The notes: generated by a model not told the origin, from the letters alone. A stretch of 64,000 nucleotides of DNA from Nocardioides speluncae (GCF_003121585.1 NZ_QEOO01000051.1:1-64000); one strand, 5' to 3'. Numbered from the stretch's first letter, positions 46,030-55,290 are shown. Numbers and translations: made by a program.

Positions 46030-46629
46030 CTACGGCTGCCAGTGCCAGCTGGCGAGCATGGCGGCGACCTCGCTGGTGCGCACGTCGGCCGGCGTCTTCG
46101 TGTCGTACGAGAAGGTCAGGATGTACGACGCGTCGTCGAGCACGGCGTTGAACTGGTCGACGGTGTAGGTGCGGCCGGGCTGCTCGACGATGCCGCTCAG
46201 GTGCACCGTCTCGATGCCGTCGATGGTGGTGCGCACGTGCACTTCGATGTCTTTGGTCTCCGCCTCGGCCAGCTCGCGGCCCAGGCCCGACTCGAGCTCG
46301 GCGAGGTCGGTGATCGGGGCCGGCTCGACCCGGAGCACGCTCAGGTTGTCGGCGAAGCCGTCCCCGTCGCCGGCGTCGACCGCGGCGCTCTCGACGGTCG
46401 GGAACTGGTCGCGCGCGTCCCGCCAGCCAGCCGGAACGGCGTACAGGAAGTGCTCGGTGGTCAGTGTCGCCCCCTCGGCCGGCTTCGCCGAGTCGACCTC
46501 GATGCGCGCCGCTCGCGGAGTCTCCTCGGACTCGTCGGGGTCGTCGTCGCCGCCACAGGCGGCCAGCGCACACAGCGCTGCCGCGACGGCGAGTCCGACG
46601 GCGACCCGACGGTTTGCCTGAGGCCTCAT
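46030..46629 (-). CDS. Lipoprotein, DcrB/LpqN-like (paralogue B)
   Basis: 199 residues. Lipobox CALAAC (Cys25), acidic linker GGDDDPDESEE, then the same domain as the 44698-45348 gene (FLYAVPAGWRDARDQF, DNLSVLRVEPAP, MLASWHWQP). The stop lies 3 bp from the histone-like gene stop, convergent. Function unknown. Confidence 0.75.
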   Translation of the reverse strand: MRPQANRRVAVGLAVAAALCALAACGGDDDPDESEETPRAARIEVDSAKPAEGATLTTEHFLYAVPAGWRDARDQFPTVESAAVDAGDGDGFADNLSVLRVEPAPITDLAELESGLGRELAEAETKDIEVHVRTTIDGIETVHLSGIVEQPGRTYTVDQFNAVLDDASYILTFSYDTKTPADVRTSEVAAMLASWHWQP

Positions 46630-46643
46630 GGCTGCCGAACTTA

Positions 46644-46675
46644 CTCCGGGGGAGGCGTCACCGCCTCCCCCGGAG
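46644..46675. terminator. Strong hairpin between minus-strand genes
   Basis: Exact 14-bp arms CTCCGGGGGAGGCG (46644-46657) and CGCCTCCCCCGGAG (46662-46675) with a TCAC loop. It follows the secreted-protein gene (ends 46705, minus strand) and precedes the start of the lipoprotein gene (46629). Confidence 0.85.
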
Positions 46676-46704
46676 TAGCCATTCTCACGAGTTTTTGTGC
46701 GAGC

Positions 46705-47346
46705 TCAGCCGATCTGCACCGGTCCGGCCATCAGGTCCATCCGGTTGTCCGGGCCGGACAGCAGGCTGGTCATCAGCAGGTCGCGCCCGCTGGGTAGCCC
46801 GAACAGCGAGTACCCACACTTCTCGAATGCCGGGATCGTGAACGTGCCACTCAGCGCGAACGGCGTGAACAGGTCGAACTTCGCCGCGGTCAGCACCGCG
46901 CTGATCTCCTTGGTGCGGCAGGTCGGACGCACCACGTTCACGCTCGGCAGCACGTCCGAGGTGACCTTCGGCAGCTCCAGCCGGAACGTCGAGGTCACCT
47001 TGACGCTGCCGTCCACCTCGAGCTTGGTCACAGCCGGCTTGGTCTCCACGATCTTCACCGTGGACGTGGTGTCGCCGAGCGTCGGTACGCCGAAGATCCG
47101 CAGCTTCGCGGTGATCGTCGGGATCGTCATCGAGCCGGTCACGGTGTCGCCGGACAGGACGCCGGTCATCTTGGCGCCGGCCGGCAGCGTGAGCGTGGCG
47201 TTCTGCTTCTTGAGCGTGCTGGTCCCGGTGATCGGGATGGTCACATTGATGTCGGCGGCCTGGGCCGGCGCTGCTCCCACCAGCGTCGAACCGGCGATTG
47301 TCGCGGCCGCCGCGGCGGTCACGAGCATGCGGATGCGTGTCTTCAT
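46705..47346 (-). CDS. Secreted protein of unknown function
   Basis: 213 residues. Clear signal peptide (RMLVTAAAAATIAGSTLVG, cleavage after APAQA, about residue 30). The mature part is Thr-rich and beta-rich without catalytic motifs; two Cys (CRTKEIS and EKCGYSLFG) may form a disulfide. ATG follows GGGAGGACAACTTC. I do not recognise the family. Confidence 0.75.
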   Translation of the reverse strand: MKTRIRMLVTAAAAATIAGSTLVGAAPAQAADINVTIPITGTSTLKKQNATLTLPAGAKMTGVLSGDTVTGSMTIPTITAKLRIFGVPTLGDTTSTVKIVETKPAVTKLEVDGSVKVTSTFRLELPKVTSDVLPSVNVVRPTCRTKEISAVLTAAKFDLFTPFALSGTFTIPAFEKCGYSLFGLPSGRDLLMTSLLSGPDNRMDLMAGPVQIG

Positions 47347-47523
47347 GAAGTTGTCCTCCCTCGGTGCCGGAGGCCCTCTCCTCCGGTCCGTGACGGAGGT
47401 TACCGAAGAGTAAGCGCACTGGGTAGGGCCCCGAAATCGGCTCGACCGGCCGCCGTACCCGTGCCAAGGTGGTCAGCGAGCCCCGGTATCTGAGGGGGCG
47501 ATGTCGAGGACAAGGAGACGCAC

Positions 47524-47697
47524 GTGTCCGGGAACGACGATCTCAAAGCCAAGATGCGCGAGGCGCTGGAGCGCAAGAAGTCGAACGACACCGGCGTACC
47601 CAAGTCGGCCGACCCCAAGGAGAAGGTCCACGGGTCCGAGGTGGTTGGCGGCGCGCCGAAGATGCACCGGCGGAAGGCCGGCGGCGGAGGTTCCTGA
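47524..47697 (+). CDS. DUF5302-like small basic protein
   Basis: 57 residues, GTG after AAGGAGACGCAC. N-terminus SGNDDLKAKMREALERKK and C-terminus GGAPKMHRRKAGGGGS match the DUF5302 pattern, short actinobacterial proteins with a basic, Gly-rich tail. Function unknown. Strong ribosome-binding site supports translation. Confidence 0.75.
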   Translation: MSGNDDLKAKMREALERKKSNDTGVPKSADPKEKVHGSEVVGGAPKMHRRKAGGGGS

Positions 47698-47812
47698 GCC
47701 GGCTCCCGGGTGACGATCGCCACCCGCCGGTCCGGTTCCCGAGACGGGGCCGGGTCGGCGAGGATGGGCGACGCCCACAGAAGTGGGTCAGTCGTGATTG
47801 AAGGAGCAGGGC

Positions 47813-48343
47813 ATGCAGTTCGGGCGTAGCTACGAGGAGTTCGAGGTCGGTGCGACCTACAAGCACTGGCCCGGCAAGACGGTTACCGAGTACGACGACC
47901 ACCTCTTCTGCCTGCTCACGATGAACCACCACCCGCTCCACCTCGACGTGCACTACGCCGAGGAGACCACGCAGTTCGGCAAGAACGTGGTGGTCGGCAA
48001 CTACGTCTACTCGATCCTGCTCGGCATGTCGGTCCCCGACATCTCCGGCAAGGCGATCGCCAACCTGGAGATCGAGTCGCTGCGCCACGTCGCGCCGACC
48101 TTCCACGGCGACACGCTGTACGGCGAGACCACGGTGCTCGACAAGTGGGAGTCGACCTCGAAGGACGACCGTGGCGTCGTCCACGTCGAGACCATCGGCT
48201 ACAACCAGGACGGCAAGGTGGTGTGCATCTTCCGGCGCAAGGTGATGGTGCCGAAGAACAACTACCTCGAGGCCCGCGGCGGCGAGCAGCCCGGCCGCCC
48301 CGTCCCCCAGCCCGACAAGAACTGGCCGGCCAAGACCGAATAG
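47813..48343 (+). CDS. MaoC-family hydratase/dehydratase
   Basis: 176 residues, ATG 47813 after AAGGAGCAGGGC. Hot-dog fold; the hydratase-like motif area is LLTMNHHPLHLDVHYAEETT. Resembles MaoC-type enoyl-CoA hydratases such as the (R)-specific or mesaconyl/methylmalyl-CoA types. Acts on CoA thioesters in the cytoplasm; substrate not known. Confidence 0.88.
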   Translation: MQFGRSYEEFEVGATYKHWPGKTVTEYDDHLFCLLTMNHHPLHLDVHYAEETTQFGKNVVVGNYVYSILLGMSVPDISGKAIANLEIESLRHVAPTFHGDTLYGETTVLDKWESTSKDDRGVVHVETIGYNQDGKVVCIFRRKVMVPKNNYLEARGGEQPGRPVPQPDKNWPAKTE

Positions 48344-48365
48344 CCCGCCACTTCCCCTACCGTTC

Positions 48366-48430
48366 CTGTCCCGCCCCGACCGAAGTTTCGCCCGGGGAGT
48401 GACAGTTTCACTAGGTACCTAGTGAAACTG
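48366..48430. repeat. 65-bp hairpin repeat, copy 1 (between convergent genes)
   Basis: The 3' part is a 28-bp perfect palindrome (48403-48430, CAGTTTCACTAGGT and its complement). The 5' part starts CTGTCCCGCCCCGAC and can pair instead with CGGGGAGTGACAG just before the palindrome. The same layout and length recur at 55291-55355. Likely a bidirectional terminator of the MaoC and MBL genes. Confidence 0.8.
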
Positions 48431-48439
48431 CCGCGCCGC

Positions 48440-49132
48440 CTAAGGCATCCAGACCGCGGCGTCGTGCGCGAACACCACACGCCGCGGGTCGAACTCCAGC
48501 AGCCGCGCCATCCATGGGCTCGGGAGTGGCAGCGGCGGCTCGTGGCCGAGTCCGGCGGCCCGGGCGGCCAGGGCGTCGGCCGACCAGGCTGACGCGGTGT
48601 CGTGTGCCTGGCCGGCGAGGACGATCGAGCCGTCGTCGCACTCCAGGACCACCGACTGGTGCCCGTCGACGTGCCCGGGCGTGGGGATGACGTGAACGCC
48701 GGGAGCGAGCTCGGTCTCGCCGTCGAGCAGCTCGTACGTGGCGCCGGCGAAGTCGACCAGCTTCGGCACCGTGTAGTCGGTGGTCTGGGCCACCTCCAGC
48801 TCGGTGCGCTGGCAGTGGATCGGGGTGCCGGCGAACGACGGGTTGCCGCCGATGTGGTCGAAGTGCAGGTGGCAGTTGACGATCAGATCGACGTCGTCGC
48901 GAGTGAGGCTCAGCTTGCGCAGCGCGTCGTCGACCAGGATCCGGTGCGGCCGGTACCACGCCTCCGTCTCTGCGTCTGCCTCACCGAGCCCGGTGTCGAG
49001 GAGCAGTACGCCGGCCGGCGTCCGCGCGACGTACCCGAACACCGCCTCGACCCGTGGGCTGCCCGTCCCGGTCTCCTCGGCCGGCCGCACGAAGGTCCCC
49101 AGGTCTAGCCTCGCCACATCGTCGACGCGCAT
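48440..49132 (-). CDS. Metallo-beta-lactamase-fold hydrolase
   Basis: 230 residues. Zinc motif CHLHFDHIGG (HxHxDH, about residues 92-97), later PGHVDGHQS and HDAAVW complete the ligand set. The size and AHL-lactonase-like spacing suggest a lactonase or related hydrolase. ATG 49132 (MRVDDVARLDLG). Divergent from an MFS transporter with 55 bp between. Confidence 0.85.
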   Translation of the reverse strand: MRVDDVARLDLGTFVRPAEETGTGSPRVEAVFGYVARTPAGVLLLDTGLGEADAETEAWYRPHRILVDDALRKLSLTRDDVDLIVNCHLHFDHIGGNPSFAGTPIHCQRTELEVAQTTDYTVPKLVDFAGATYELLDGETELAPGVHVIPTPGHVDGHQSVVLECDDGSIVLAGQAHDTASAWSADALAARAAGLGHEPPLPLPSPWMARLLEFDPRRVVFAHDAAVWMP

Positions 49133-49187
49133 TCCTCCACCGTAGTGTCGCGACCCGCACACCAACCCGGTCAGGAGAGGAGCGTCG

Positions 49188-50435
49188 GTGGCCTTCGAGG
49201 TCAAGCGCGGTGGCGCACTGCGGCTGCTTCGCGACAACCGTGAGTTCCGGGTGCTCTGGTCGGCGCGGGCGGTCTCGGTACTCGGCGACTCCCTGGGCCT
49301 GGTCGCGCTGCTGGTCCATCTCCAGGCCGAGACCGGCGCCGCGATCGCCGTCGCGTTGCTGCTGCTGGCCGGCGACTGCGTCCCGGGTCTCTTCGGGCCG
49401 GTGGCCGGGCTGATCGGGGACAGGTACGGGCTGCGCCGGGTGATGGTGTCCTGTGAGGTCATCCAGGGCCTTCTGGTGCTCGCGATCGTCGCCGCCTGGC
49501 CGCCGCTGCCGCTCCTGCTGGTGCTGGTCGCGGCGCGCGGGATCGGTGCGACGACGTTCACCGCGGCCTCCCGCTCTGCCGTACCGCGGCTCGTCGGCGA
49601 CGAGGACCTGGAGGCCGCGAACGCCGCGCTGGGCGTCGGCACGTACGGGCTCGAGGCGCTGGGTCCGCTGATCGCCGCGGCACTGTTCGCGGTGACCGAG
49701 ATCCGCGGTGTGCTGCTGGTTGACGTCGCGACCTTCGCCGTGTCGGCTGTCCTGCTCGCGACACTCCCCGCCCTCAGCGGCGCACACGGCGCCCCGGCGT
49801 CGAGCGACCCGCCCGAGGCAGCGCCGTGGTACCGCGAGGTCGCGGCCGGCCTGAGGCTCTTGTGGTCGCTTCCGACGGTGCGGGCGGTGGCGGTGGGGTT
49901 CGTCGGGGTGGTCGCCTTCAGCGGCGTCGACGACGTCGCCCTGGTCTTCCTGGCCCGCGACGATCTCGGCGGCACCGACACCGACGCGGCCCTCGTGTAC
50001 GCCGGAGTCGGCGTCGGCCTGCTGGCCGGCTACCTGCTGCTCGCCCGTGGCGGCGGGCGATGGCCGGCACTGGGGCTGCTGATCGCCGGGTTCGTGGTGA
50101 GCAGCGCCGGCAACCTGGTGACCGGGCTGGCCGGGTCCATTGCCGCGGCGCTGATCTACCAGGGTCTCCGCGGGATCGGGATCGCCGCCCTGGACGTCGG
50201 GGTCAACACCCACCTGCAGCGCGTCGTACCGCCCGGATTCCTCGGCCGCGCCTTCGGCACCCTCTACGGCGCGGTCGGCGTCAGCGCCGGGCTCTCGTAC
50301 GCATTGGGCGGCCTGCTGCTGGCTGCGACCGACGCCCGCACCACCTTCGTCGTCGCCGGTGTGGGTGGTCTGCTGGTCAGCCTCGCGAGCTACGTCGCGC
50401 TGACCCGCGCCACCGGGAGCCGCACGCTGTGGTAG
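49188..50435 (+). CDS. Major facilitator superfamily transporter
   Basis: 415 residues, GTG after AGGAGAGGAGC. About 11-12 membrane helices. The loop 2-3 motif is LIGDRYGLRRVMV (variant of GxxxDRxGRR), typical of drug/H+ antiporter-like MFS. Substrate unknown. The next gene starts 11 bp downstream. Confidence 0.85.
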   Translation: MAFEVKRGGALRLLRDNREFRVLWSARAVSVLGDSLGLVALLVHLQAETGAAIAVALLLLAGDCVPGLFGPVAGLIGDRYGLRRVMVSCEVIQGLLVLAIVAAWPPLPLLLVLVAARGIGATTFTAASRSAVPRLVGDEDLEAANAALGVGTYGLEALGPLIAAALFAVTEIRGVLLVDVATFAVSAVLLATLPALSGAHGAPASSDPPEAAPWYREVAAGLRLLWSLPTVRAVAVGFVGVVAFSGVDDVALVFLARDDLGGTDTDAALVYAGVGVGLLAGYLLLARGGGRWPALGLLIAGFVVSSAGNLVTGLAGSIAAALIYQGLRGIGIAALDVGVNTHLQRVVPPGFLGRAFGTLYGAVGVSAGLSYALGGLLLAATDARTTFVVAGVGGLLVSLASYVALTRATGSRTLW

Positions 50436-50446
50436 ACCTCCGGTCC

Positions 50447-51022
50447 ATGAGCACCCACCCAGACGCGCCCGAGCTGTGGCTGGTCCGGCACGGCGAGACC
50501 GAGTGGAGCCGCGACGGCAAGCACACCTCCACCACCGAGCTGCCGCTCACCGACGAGGGCGTGCAGGTGGCGCACACGCTGGGGGAGCGGCTGGCCGGCC
50601 GAGACTTCAAGCTGGTGCTGACCAGCCCGCGGCAGCGGGCGCGGCGTACCGCCGAGCTTGCCGGGTACGCCGGCGCGCAGGTCGACGACGACCTCGCGGA
50701 GTGGGCGTACGGCGAGTACGAGGGCGTCACCACCGCGACCATCCGCGAGACCGTGCCCGGCTGGACGGTGTGGACCCACCCGAGCCCGGGCGGTGAGTCC
50801 GCGGCGCAGGTCGGCGCGCGGCTGGACCGGGTGATCGAGCGGGTCCGTGAGGCCGACGGCGACGTGCTGGTCTTCGGGCACGGTCATGCGCTGCGGGTGC
50901 TCACCGCCCGGTGGCTGGGCCAGCCGGTCGAGGAAGGCCGGAACTTCCGGCTCGACACCGCGACCGTGTCGGTGCTCGGCTACGAGCGCGAGACTCCTGT
51001 CCTGCTCCGCTGGAACTCCTAG
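50447..51022 (+). CDS. Histidine phosphatase family protein
   Basis: 191 residues from ATG 50447. The RHG motif is WLVRHGETEWS (catalytic His15), TSPRQRARRTAEL follows, and the second His is in VFGHGHALRVLTARWLG. Phosphoglycerate-mutase-like phosphatase; substrate unknown. Likely co-transcribed with the MFS gene. Confidence 0.9.
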   Translation: MSTHPDAPELWLVRHGETEWSRDGKHTSTTELPLTDEGVQVAHTLGERLAGRDFKLVLTSPRQRARRTAELAGYAGAQVDDDLAEWAYGEYEGVTTATIRETVPGWTVWTHPSPGGESAAQVGARLDRVIERVREADGDVLVFGHGHALRVLTARWLGQPVEEGRNFRLDTATVSVLGYERETPVLLRWNS

Positions 51023-51074
51023 CACCACCACTGGCGGCCGGTAGAACGTGACGGTTCCCAAGTAATCTCACTTA

Positions 51075-51725
51075 GTGGACAATGGCGGCGTGAGCCTGAC
51101 GGCGAGCTGTCCACGCTGCTCGGCCCCACTGACCGAGTGGAGCGGGACCTGGGCCTGCCCGGACCACGGCGAGACCGCACCGCTGTGGAAGCCGGGCGAG
51201 GCGTCGTACGACGCGTTCGGGCACCATCTGCGCGCCTCGCCGCAGTTCCCGACCTATCTGCCGTGGCCGCTGTCTCCGGGCTGGTCGGTGACCGACTTCG
51301 GCGTGGTGGGTGCGACCCCGGAGTCCGCGCGGGCGACGCTGACCTGCAGCTCCGGGAACAGCGCACTGGACGGACCGGTCGACGTACTCGTGGTCGCCGA
51401 GGAGCCCGGCACCGGCCTCGGCGCCCGGTGTGCCGGCACCGCAACCGACGACCCCGGGCCGGAGGTGGGCGAGGGGCCGCCGACGGTCAAGGTGCGGATC
51501 GGATCCCAGGCCGTGCCGCTGTGGCCGGTCTCGACCAGCGGTTCGGACGGCGACTGGGACCGCTCGGTGTTCGCCGGCGAGGCGGTCGGCCGCTGGCTGT
51601 GGATGGTGCTGCGGCCCGCCTCGGCGATGCTGCTGCTGCGCGACGACTGGATCCTGCGTGACGTCTCCGGTCTCGGACCGCAGCTGCTCGACATGTCCTT
51701 CGGCGGTGCCCCACCCTCCTGGTGA
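51075..51725 (+). CDS. DUF6758-like protein with N-terminal zinc ribbon
   Basis: 216 residues, GTG 51075; TAATCT at 51063-51068 is 6 nt upstream, a leaderless pattern. An N-terminal CPRCSAP...WACPDHG zinc-ribbon-like motif is followed by a domain with YLPWPLSPGWSVTDFGVVG and VLVVAEEPGTGLGARCAG. Same pattern as the DUF6758 family known from Streptomyces. Function unknown. Confidence 0.75.
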   Translation: MDNGGVSLTASCPRCSAPLTEWSGTWACPDHGETAPLWKPGEASYDAFGHHLRASPQFPTYLPWPLSPGWSVTDFGVVGATPESARATLTCSSGNSALDGPVDVLVVAEEPGTGLGARCAGTATDDPGPEVGEGPPTVKVRIGSQAVPLWPVSTSGSDGDWDRSVFAGEAVGRWLWMVLRPASAMLLLRDDWILRDVSGLGPQLLDMSFGGAPPSW

Positions 51726-51740
51726 TGGCCTGGTGAGGGA

Positions 51741-52619
51741 TCAGTCGCGGGCCAGCGCGCGGCCGGTCTCGACGAGCGCCGCGACCAGCGCAGCGGTGGC
51801 GGGCGGGTCGGGCGGCTCGCCGTACGTCGCGGCGTAGATCTGGCGGGGTGGCACCTGGATCCGGGTGGCGGTGACGGCCGGGTGCCGGTGAGCGCGCAGG
51901 GCGAGCCCGGGGATGGTGGTGACGCCCATGCCGGCGGCGACCAGGCTCTGCATGACCACCATGTCGTCGGTGGAGGAGACCAGCCGCGGGGGGAAGCCGG
52001 CGCCCGCGCACAGCTCGACGAGATGGCTGCGGCAGCGCACGCAGCCGCCGATCCAGGGTGACTGCGCGTGGTCGGTGAGCGTGGTGCCACCGCCGGTGGT
52101 GAGCAGGTAGAGCGGGTCGTCGAGCAGGTGGGTCAGCCGGATGCCGGCGTCCTCGGGTGCGGTGTCGTCGTACCGGAAGATCAGCGCGGCGTCGGCCTGG
52201 CCGGCGCGCAGCAGCTCCAGCGCGTCCTCGGGGTGCGCGTCGGTGAGGCCGAGCTCGAGGTCGGGATGCCGCTCGGCGAGGACGGTGGCCGCCGCCGGGA
52301 CCAGCGAGCTCATCACGGAGTTGAACCCGGCCAGCCGGACCCGACCGGCGGTGAGGCCGACGAGCGCGGACAGCTCGGTGGTCGCGGAGTCGACCCGGCC
52401 GAGGATCTCGGCGGCGCGGTCGGCCAGCAGCCGGCCGGCCGGGGTGAGCCGGATACCGCGCCCAACCCGCTGCAGCAGCTGGGCGCCCAGCTGGGCCTCC
52501 AGCCTCGACAGGTGGTGGCTGACGGCCGGCTGCGTGTAGCTCAAGTCCTTGGCTGCAGCGGTGACCGATCCGTGGCGGCGAACGGCGTCGATCACTTGGA
52601 GCTGGACGAGGGTAACCAT
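51741..52619 (-). CDS. LysR-family transcriptional regulator
   Basis: 292 residues. N-terminal helix-turn-helix (QLQVIDAVRRHGSVTAAAKD, then YTQPAVSHHLSRLEAQLGA) and a C-terminal periplasmic-binding-like effector domain with a Cys-containing stretch (IGGCVRCRSHLVELCAGAG). Divergent from a LysE-type exporter, as is usual for LysR/LysE pairs; it probably activates the exporter. The 100-bp gap is strikingly A/T-rich. Confidence 0.92.
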   Translation of the reverse strand: MVTLVQLQVIDAVRRHGSVTAAAKDLSYTQPAVSHHLSRLEAQLGAQLLQRVGRGIRLTPAGRLLADRAAEILGRVDSATTELSALVGLTAGRVRLAGFNSVMSSLVPAAATVLAERHPDLELGLTDAHPEDALELLRAGQADAALIFRYDDTAPEDAGIRLTHLLDDPLYLLTTGGGTTLTDHAQSPWIGGCVRCRSHLVELCAGAGFPPRLVSSTDDMVVMQSLVAAGMGVTTIPGLALRAHRHPAVTATRIQVPPRQIYAATYGEPPDPPATAALVAALVETGRALARD

Positions 52620-52719
52620 ATATAAAGACTACTCATAGATAGCAGTAAAAACTGACATTAGACTTATCGATCAGATGTTGGCATCGTCTTTTCCAAGGAA
52701 CTCGTGATGGGAGACGGAG

Positions 52720-53346
52720 ATGCTGACATTCGCGATCGCGGCGCTGGTGCTGATCATGATGCCCGGCCCGGACCAGGCGCTGCTGACGCGCAACGCATTG
52801 GTCGGGGGCCGGCGGGGCGGGCTGCTGACCATGGTGGGTGGCGTCCTCGGGCTGACCATCCACGCCAGTGCGGCCGCCCTCGGTCTGTCCGCGCTGCTGC
52901 TGACCTCAGCGACCGCGTTCGCCGTACTGAAGATCGTCGGCGCGGTCTACCTGCTCTGGCTCGCGGCGCAGATGCTGTGGTCGGCGCGGAGGTCGCGCCA
53001 GGCGCCGGCCCACGCCGAGGCCGCGGTCCCGGTGCCGGAGCGACGCTGGACCTACCTGCGACAGGGGTTCCTGTCGAACGCGCTCAACCCGAAGGTGGCC
53101 CTGTTCTTCGTCACCTTCCTGCCGCAGTTCCTGAGCGCCGACAGCGGTTCACCGCGCGCCGAGGCGTTGCTACTGTCGGCGATCTTCGGCCTGCTCTACC
53201 TGGCCTGGTTCGGCCTGTACGTCGCCGCCGTCGAGCGCCTCGGCCGCTGGCTACGCCGGCCGCGCGTGCAGGCGCGGATCGAGCAGGTCACCGGCCTGAT
53301 CCTGGCCACCGTCGCCGTCCGACTGGTCGTCACTACCAACCACTGA
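52720..53346 (+). CDS. LysE-family translocator
   Basis: 208 residues, ATG after GGGAGACGGAG. Five to six membrane helices and the family motif MMPGPDQALLTRNALVGGRR. Motif LNPKVALFFVTFLPQFL is also typical (RhtB-like). Exports amino acids or analogues. The LysR gene on the other side probably controls it. An antibiotic-biosynthesis-monooxygenase-like gene follows 15 bp later. Confidence 0.92.
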   Translation: MLTFAIAALVLIMMPGPDQALLTRNALVGGRRGGLLTMVGGVLGLTIHASAAALGLSALLLTSATAFAVLKIVGAVYLLWLAAQMLWSARRSRQAPAHAEAAVPVPERRWTYLRQGFLSNALNPKVALFFVTFLPQFLSADSGSPRAEALLLSAIFGLLYLAWFGLYVAAVERLGRWLRRPRVQARIEQVTGLILATVAVRLVVTTNH

Positions 53347-53361
53347 GAAGGAGAACCAACG

Positions 53362-53709
53362 ATGAGCGAGCTGCAGGCAATCGTGCGATTCAAGTTCTAC
53401 GAGGGCAAGCTCGAGGAGTTCAAGCGGCTGTCGGCCGAGTGCCTCGAGATCGTGCGCGCGAAGGACCCCGGGACGCTGCAGTACGACACCTTCCTCAACC
53501 ACGACGAGTCCGAGGCGATCGTCATCGAGCGCTTCCGCGACTCCGCGGCGCTCATCGAGCACCATCAGAACCTCGTGCACCTGATGGAGGCGATCACCGC
53601 GACCGGCGAGTGCACCGGCGAGCTGCTGGGGGAGCCGACCGACGAGCTCGCCGCGAACTTCGAGGACGGTGGCGTCCCCCAGCTGTTCAGGCCCTTCCAG
53701 GTGATGTAG
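53362..53709 (+). CDS. Antibiotic biosynthesis monooxygenase (ABM) family protein
   Basis: 115 residues, ATG after GAAGGAGAACCAACG. Single ABM ferredoxin-like domain (LQAIVRFKFYEGKLEEFKRL, then FRDSAALIEHHQNLVHLMEA). Members are heme-degrading or quinol-forming small monooxygenases, or stress proteins (YgiN-like). Likely in one transcript with the LysE gene. Confidence 0.85.
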   Translation: MSELQAIVRFKFYEGKLEEFKRLSAECLEIVRAKDPGTLQYDTFLNHDESEAIVIERFRDSAALIEHHQNLVHLMEAITATGECTGELLGEPTDELAANFEDGGVPQLFRPFQVM

Positions 53710-53775
53710 CAGCCGAGCGACGGCAGCTCCTCCACGCTTCGGCGATAGGCGAACCCGCGCATTAGGCTGCGGGCT

Positions 53776-54654
53776 GTGCGCATCGACCTTCACACCCACA
53801 GCGCGGTGTCCGACGGGACCCAGTCGCCGACCGAGCTGGTCCGGCACGCCGCCGAGGTCGGGCTCGACGTGATGGCGCTGACCGACCACGACACGGCGGA
53901 GAGCTGGGCCGAGGCGCGCGCCGCTGCCGCGGACGTGGCGCTGACGCTGGTGCCGGGCATCGAGGTGAGCTGCCGGCACGCCGGCGAGGGCGTGCACCTG
54001 CTGGCCTACTTCCCGGACCCGACCCACGCCGGCTTCGTCCGCGAGCTCGGCAAGATCCTCGACGGCCGTAACTCCCGGCTCCCCGCGACCCTAGAGCGGT
54101 TGCGCGGCGAGGGCATCGACATCGACATCCGCGACGTACGCCGGGTGGCACGCGACGCCGCCGCCATGGGACGTCCCCACGTCGCCGACGCGCTGGTCGC
54201 GCTCGGCGTGGTGAAGGACCGCGACCAGGCGTTCGCCAAGTACCTCGCGCCCGGCAAGCCGGCGTACGTCGACCGGTACGCCGCCGACCTGGTCGCGATG
54301 ATCCGGCTGGTCGCTGACGCGGGTGGCGTCTCGGTCATCGCGCACCCGTGGGCGCGGCACAGCCACACCGCGCTCGATGCCGCCGGCCTGGCCGCGCTCA
54401 AGTCGGAGGGGCTCGCCGGCATCGAGGTCGACCATCAGGACCACGCCCCGGAGACCCGGGAGCAGCTGCGCGGGATCGCGCGCGACCTCGACCTGATCGC
54501 GACCGGGTCGAGCGACTACCACGGCACCGGCAAGGCCAACCACGAGCTCGGCTGCAACACCACCGACCCCGGCCAGTACGAGCGGCTGCTCGACCTGGCC
54601 CGCGCTGCTGCGGTGGCGTCGGGCCGGGCGACCCCGGAGGTGCCGGTCGGATGA
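53776..54654 (+). CDS. PHP-domain phosphoesterase (TrpH/YciV-like)
   Basis: 292 residues, GTG 53776. Metal-site motifs RIDLHTHSAVSDGTQSP, TDHDTAESW, SVIAHPWARH and GSSDYHGTG are those of PHP phosphoesterases such as RNase AM/TrpH. TAGGCT at 53763-53768 is 7 nt upstream of GTG: leaderless pattern. The stop overlaps the MarC start (ATGA 54651-54654). Confidence 0.92.
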   Translation: MRIDLHTHSAVSDGTQSPTELVRHAAEVGLDVMALTDHDTAESWAEARAAAADVALTLVPGIEVSCRHAGEGVHLLAYFPDPTHAGFVRELGKILDGRNSRLPATLERLRGEGIDIDIRDVRRVARDAAAMGRPHVADALVALGVVKDRDQAFAKYLAPGKPAYVDRYAADLVAMIRLVADAGGVSVIAHPWARHSHTALDAAGLAALKSEGLAGIEVDHQDHAPETREQLRGIARDLDLIATGSSDYHGTGKANHELGCNTTDPGQYERLLDLARAAAVASGRATPEVPVG

Positions 54655-55268
54655 GCGAGATCATCAACCTGGTCCTGCTGACCGAGGTCTTCGTGACCCT
54701 GTTCGTGATCATGGACCCGCCGGGCACAATCCCGATCTTCCTGTCGCTGACCTCCGGCCGCTCTCAGGCGACGGTACGCCGGGCCGCCTGGCAGGCGGTG
54801 CTGGTGTCGTTCTTCGTGATCGTCACCTTCGCGCTGTTCGGCCAGGGGATCCTCAGCTACATGCACATCTCGCTGCCGGCCCTGCAGGGCGCCGGCGGCC
54901 TGCTGCTCCTCCTGGTCGCACTCGAGCTGCTGACCGGCAACGAGAAGGAGCCGAGCGCCGGCCAGGACGTCAACGTGGCGCTGGTGCCGCTGGGTACGCC
55001 GCTGCTCGCCGGCCCGGGCGCGATCGTCGCGACCATGCTGTTCAGCCGCGAGGTCGACAACGTCGCCGCGTTCACCGCCCTCGCGCTCGGCATCATCCTG
55101 GTGCACGTGTCGATCTGGCTGGCGATGCGATTCTCGGTGCGGATCCTGAAGGTGATCAAGGAGAGCGGCGTGGTCCTGGTGACCCGGATCGCCGGCCTCC
55201 TGCTCTCAGCGATCGCCGTACAGATGGTCGCCGACTCCGTGCGCGCCTTCGCCACCGGCGAGGGCTGA
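54651..55268 (+). CDS. MarC-family integral membrane protein
   Basis: 205 residues, six predicted membrane helices. N-terminal motif FVTLFVIMDPPGTIPIFLSL and PLGTPLLAGPGAIVATML match MarC/YchE. Function unknown, despite the historical link to multiple antibiotic resistance. Coupled to the PHP gene by ATGA. Confidence 0.9.
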   Translation: MSEIINLVLLTEVFVTLFVIMDPPGTIPIFLSLTSGRSQATVRRAAWQAVLVSFFVIVTFALFGQGILSYMHISLPALQGAGGLLLLLVALELLTGNEKEPSAGQDVNVALVPLGTPLLAGPGAIVATMLFSREVDNVAAFTALALGIILVHVSIWLAMRFSVRILKVIKESGVVLVTRIAGLLLSAIAVQMVADSVRAFATGEG

Positions 55269-55290
55269 GGGCACGACCGCCCACCCGAAA

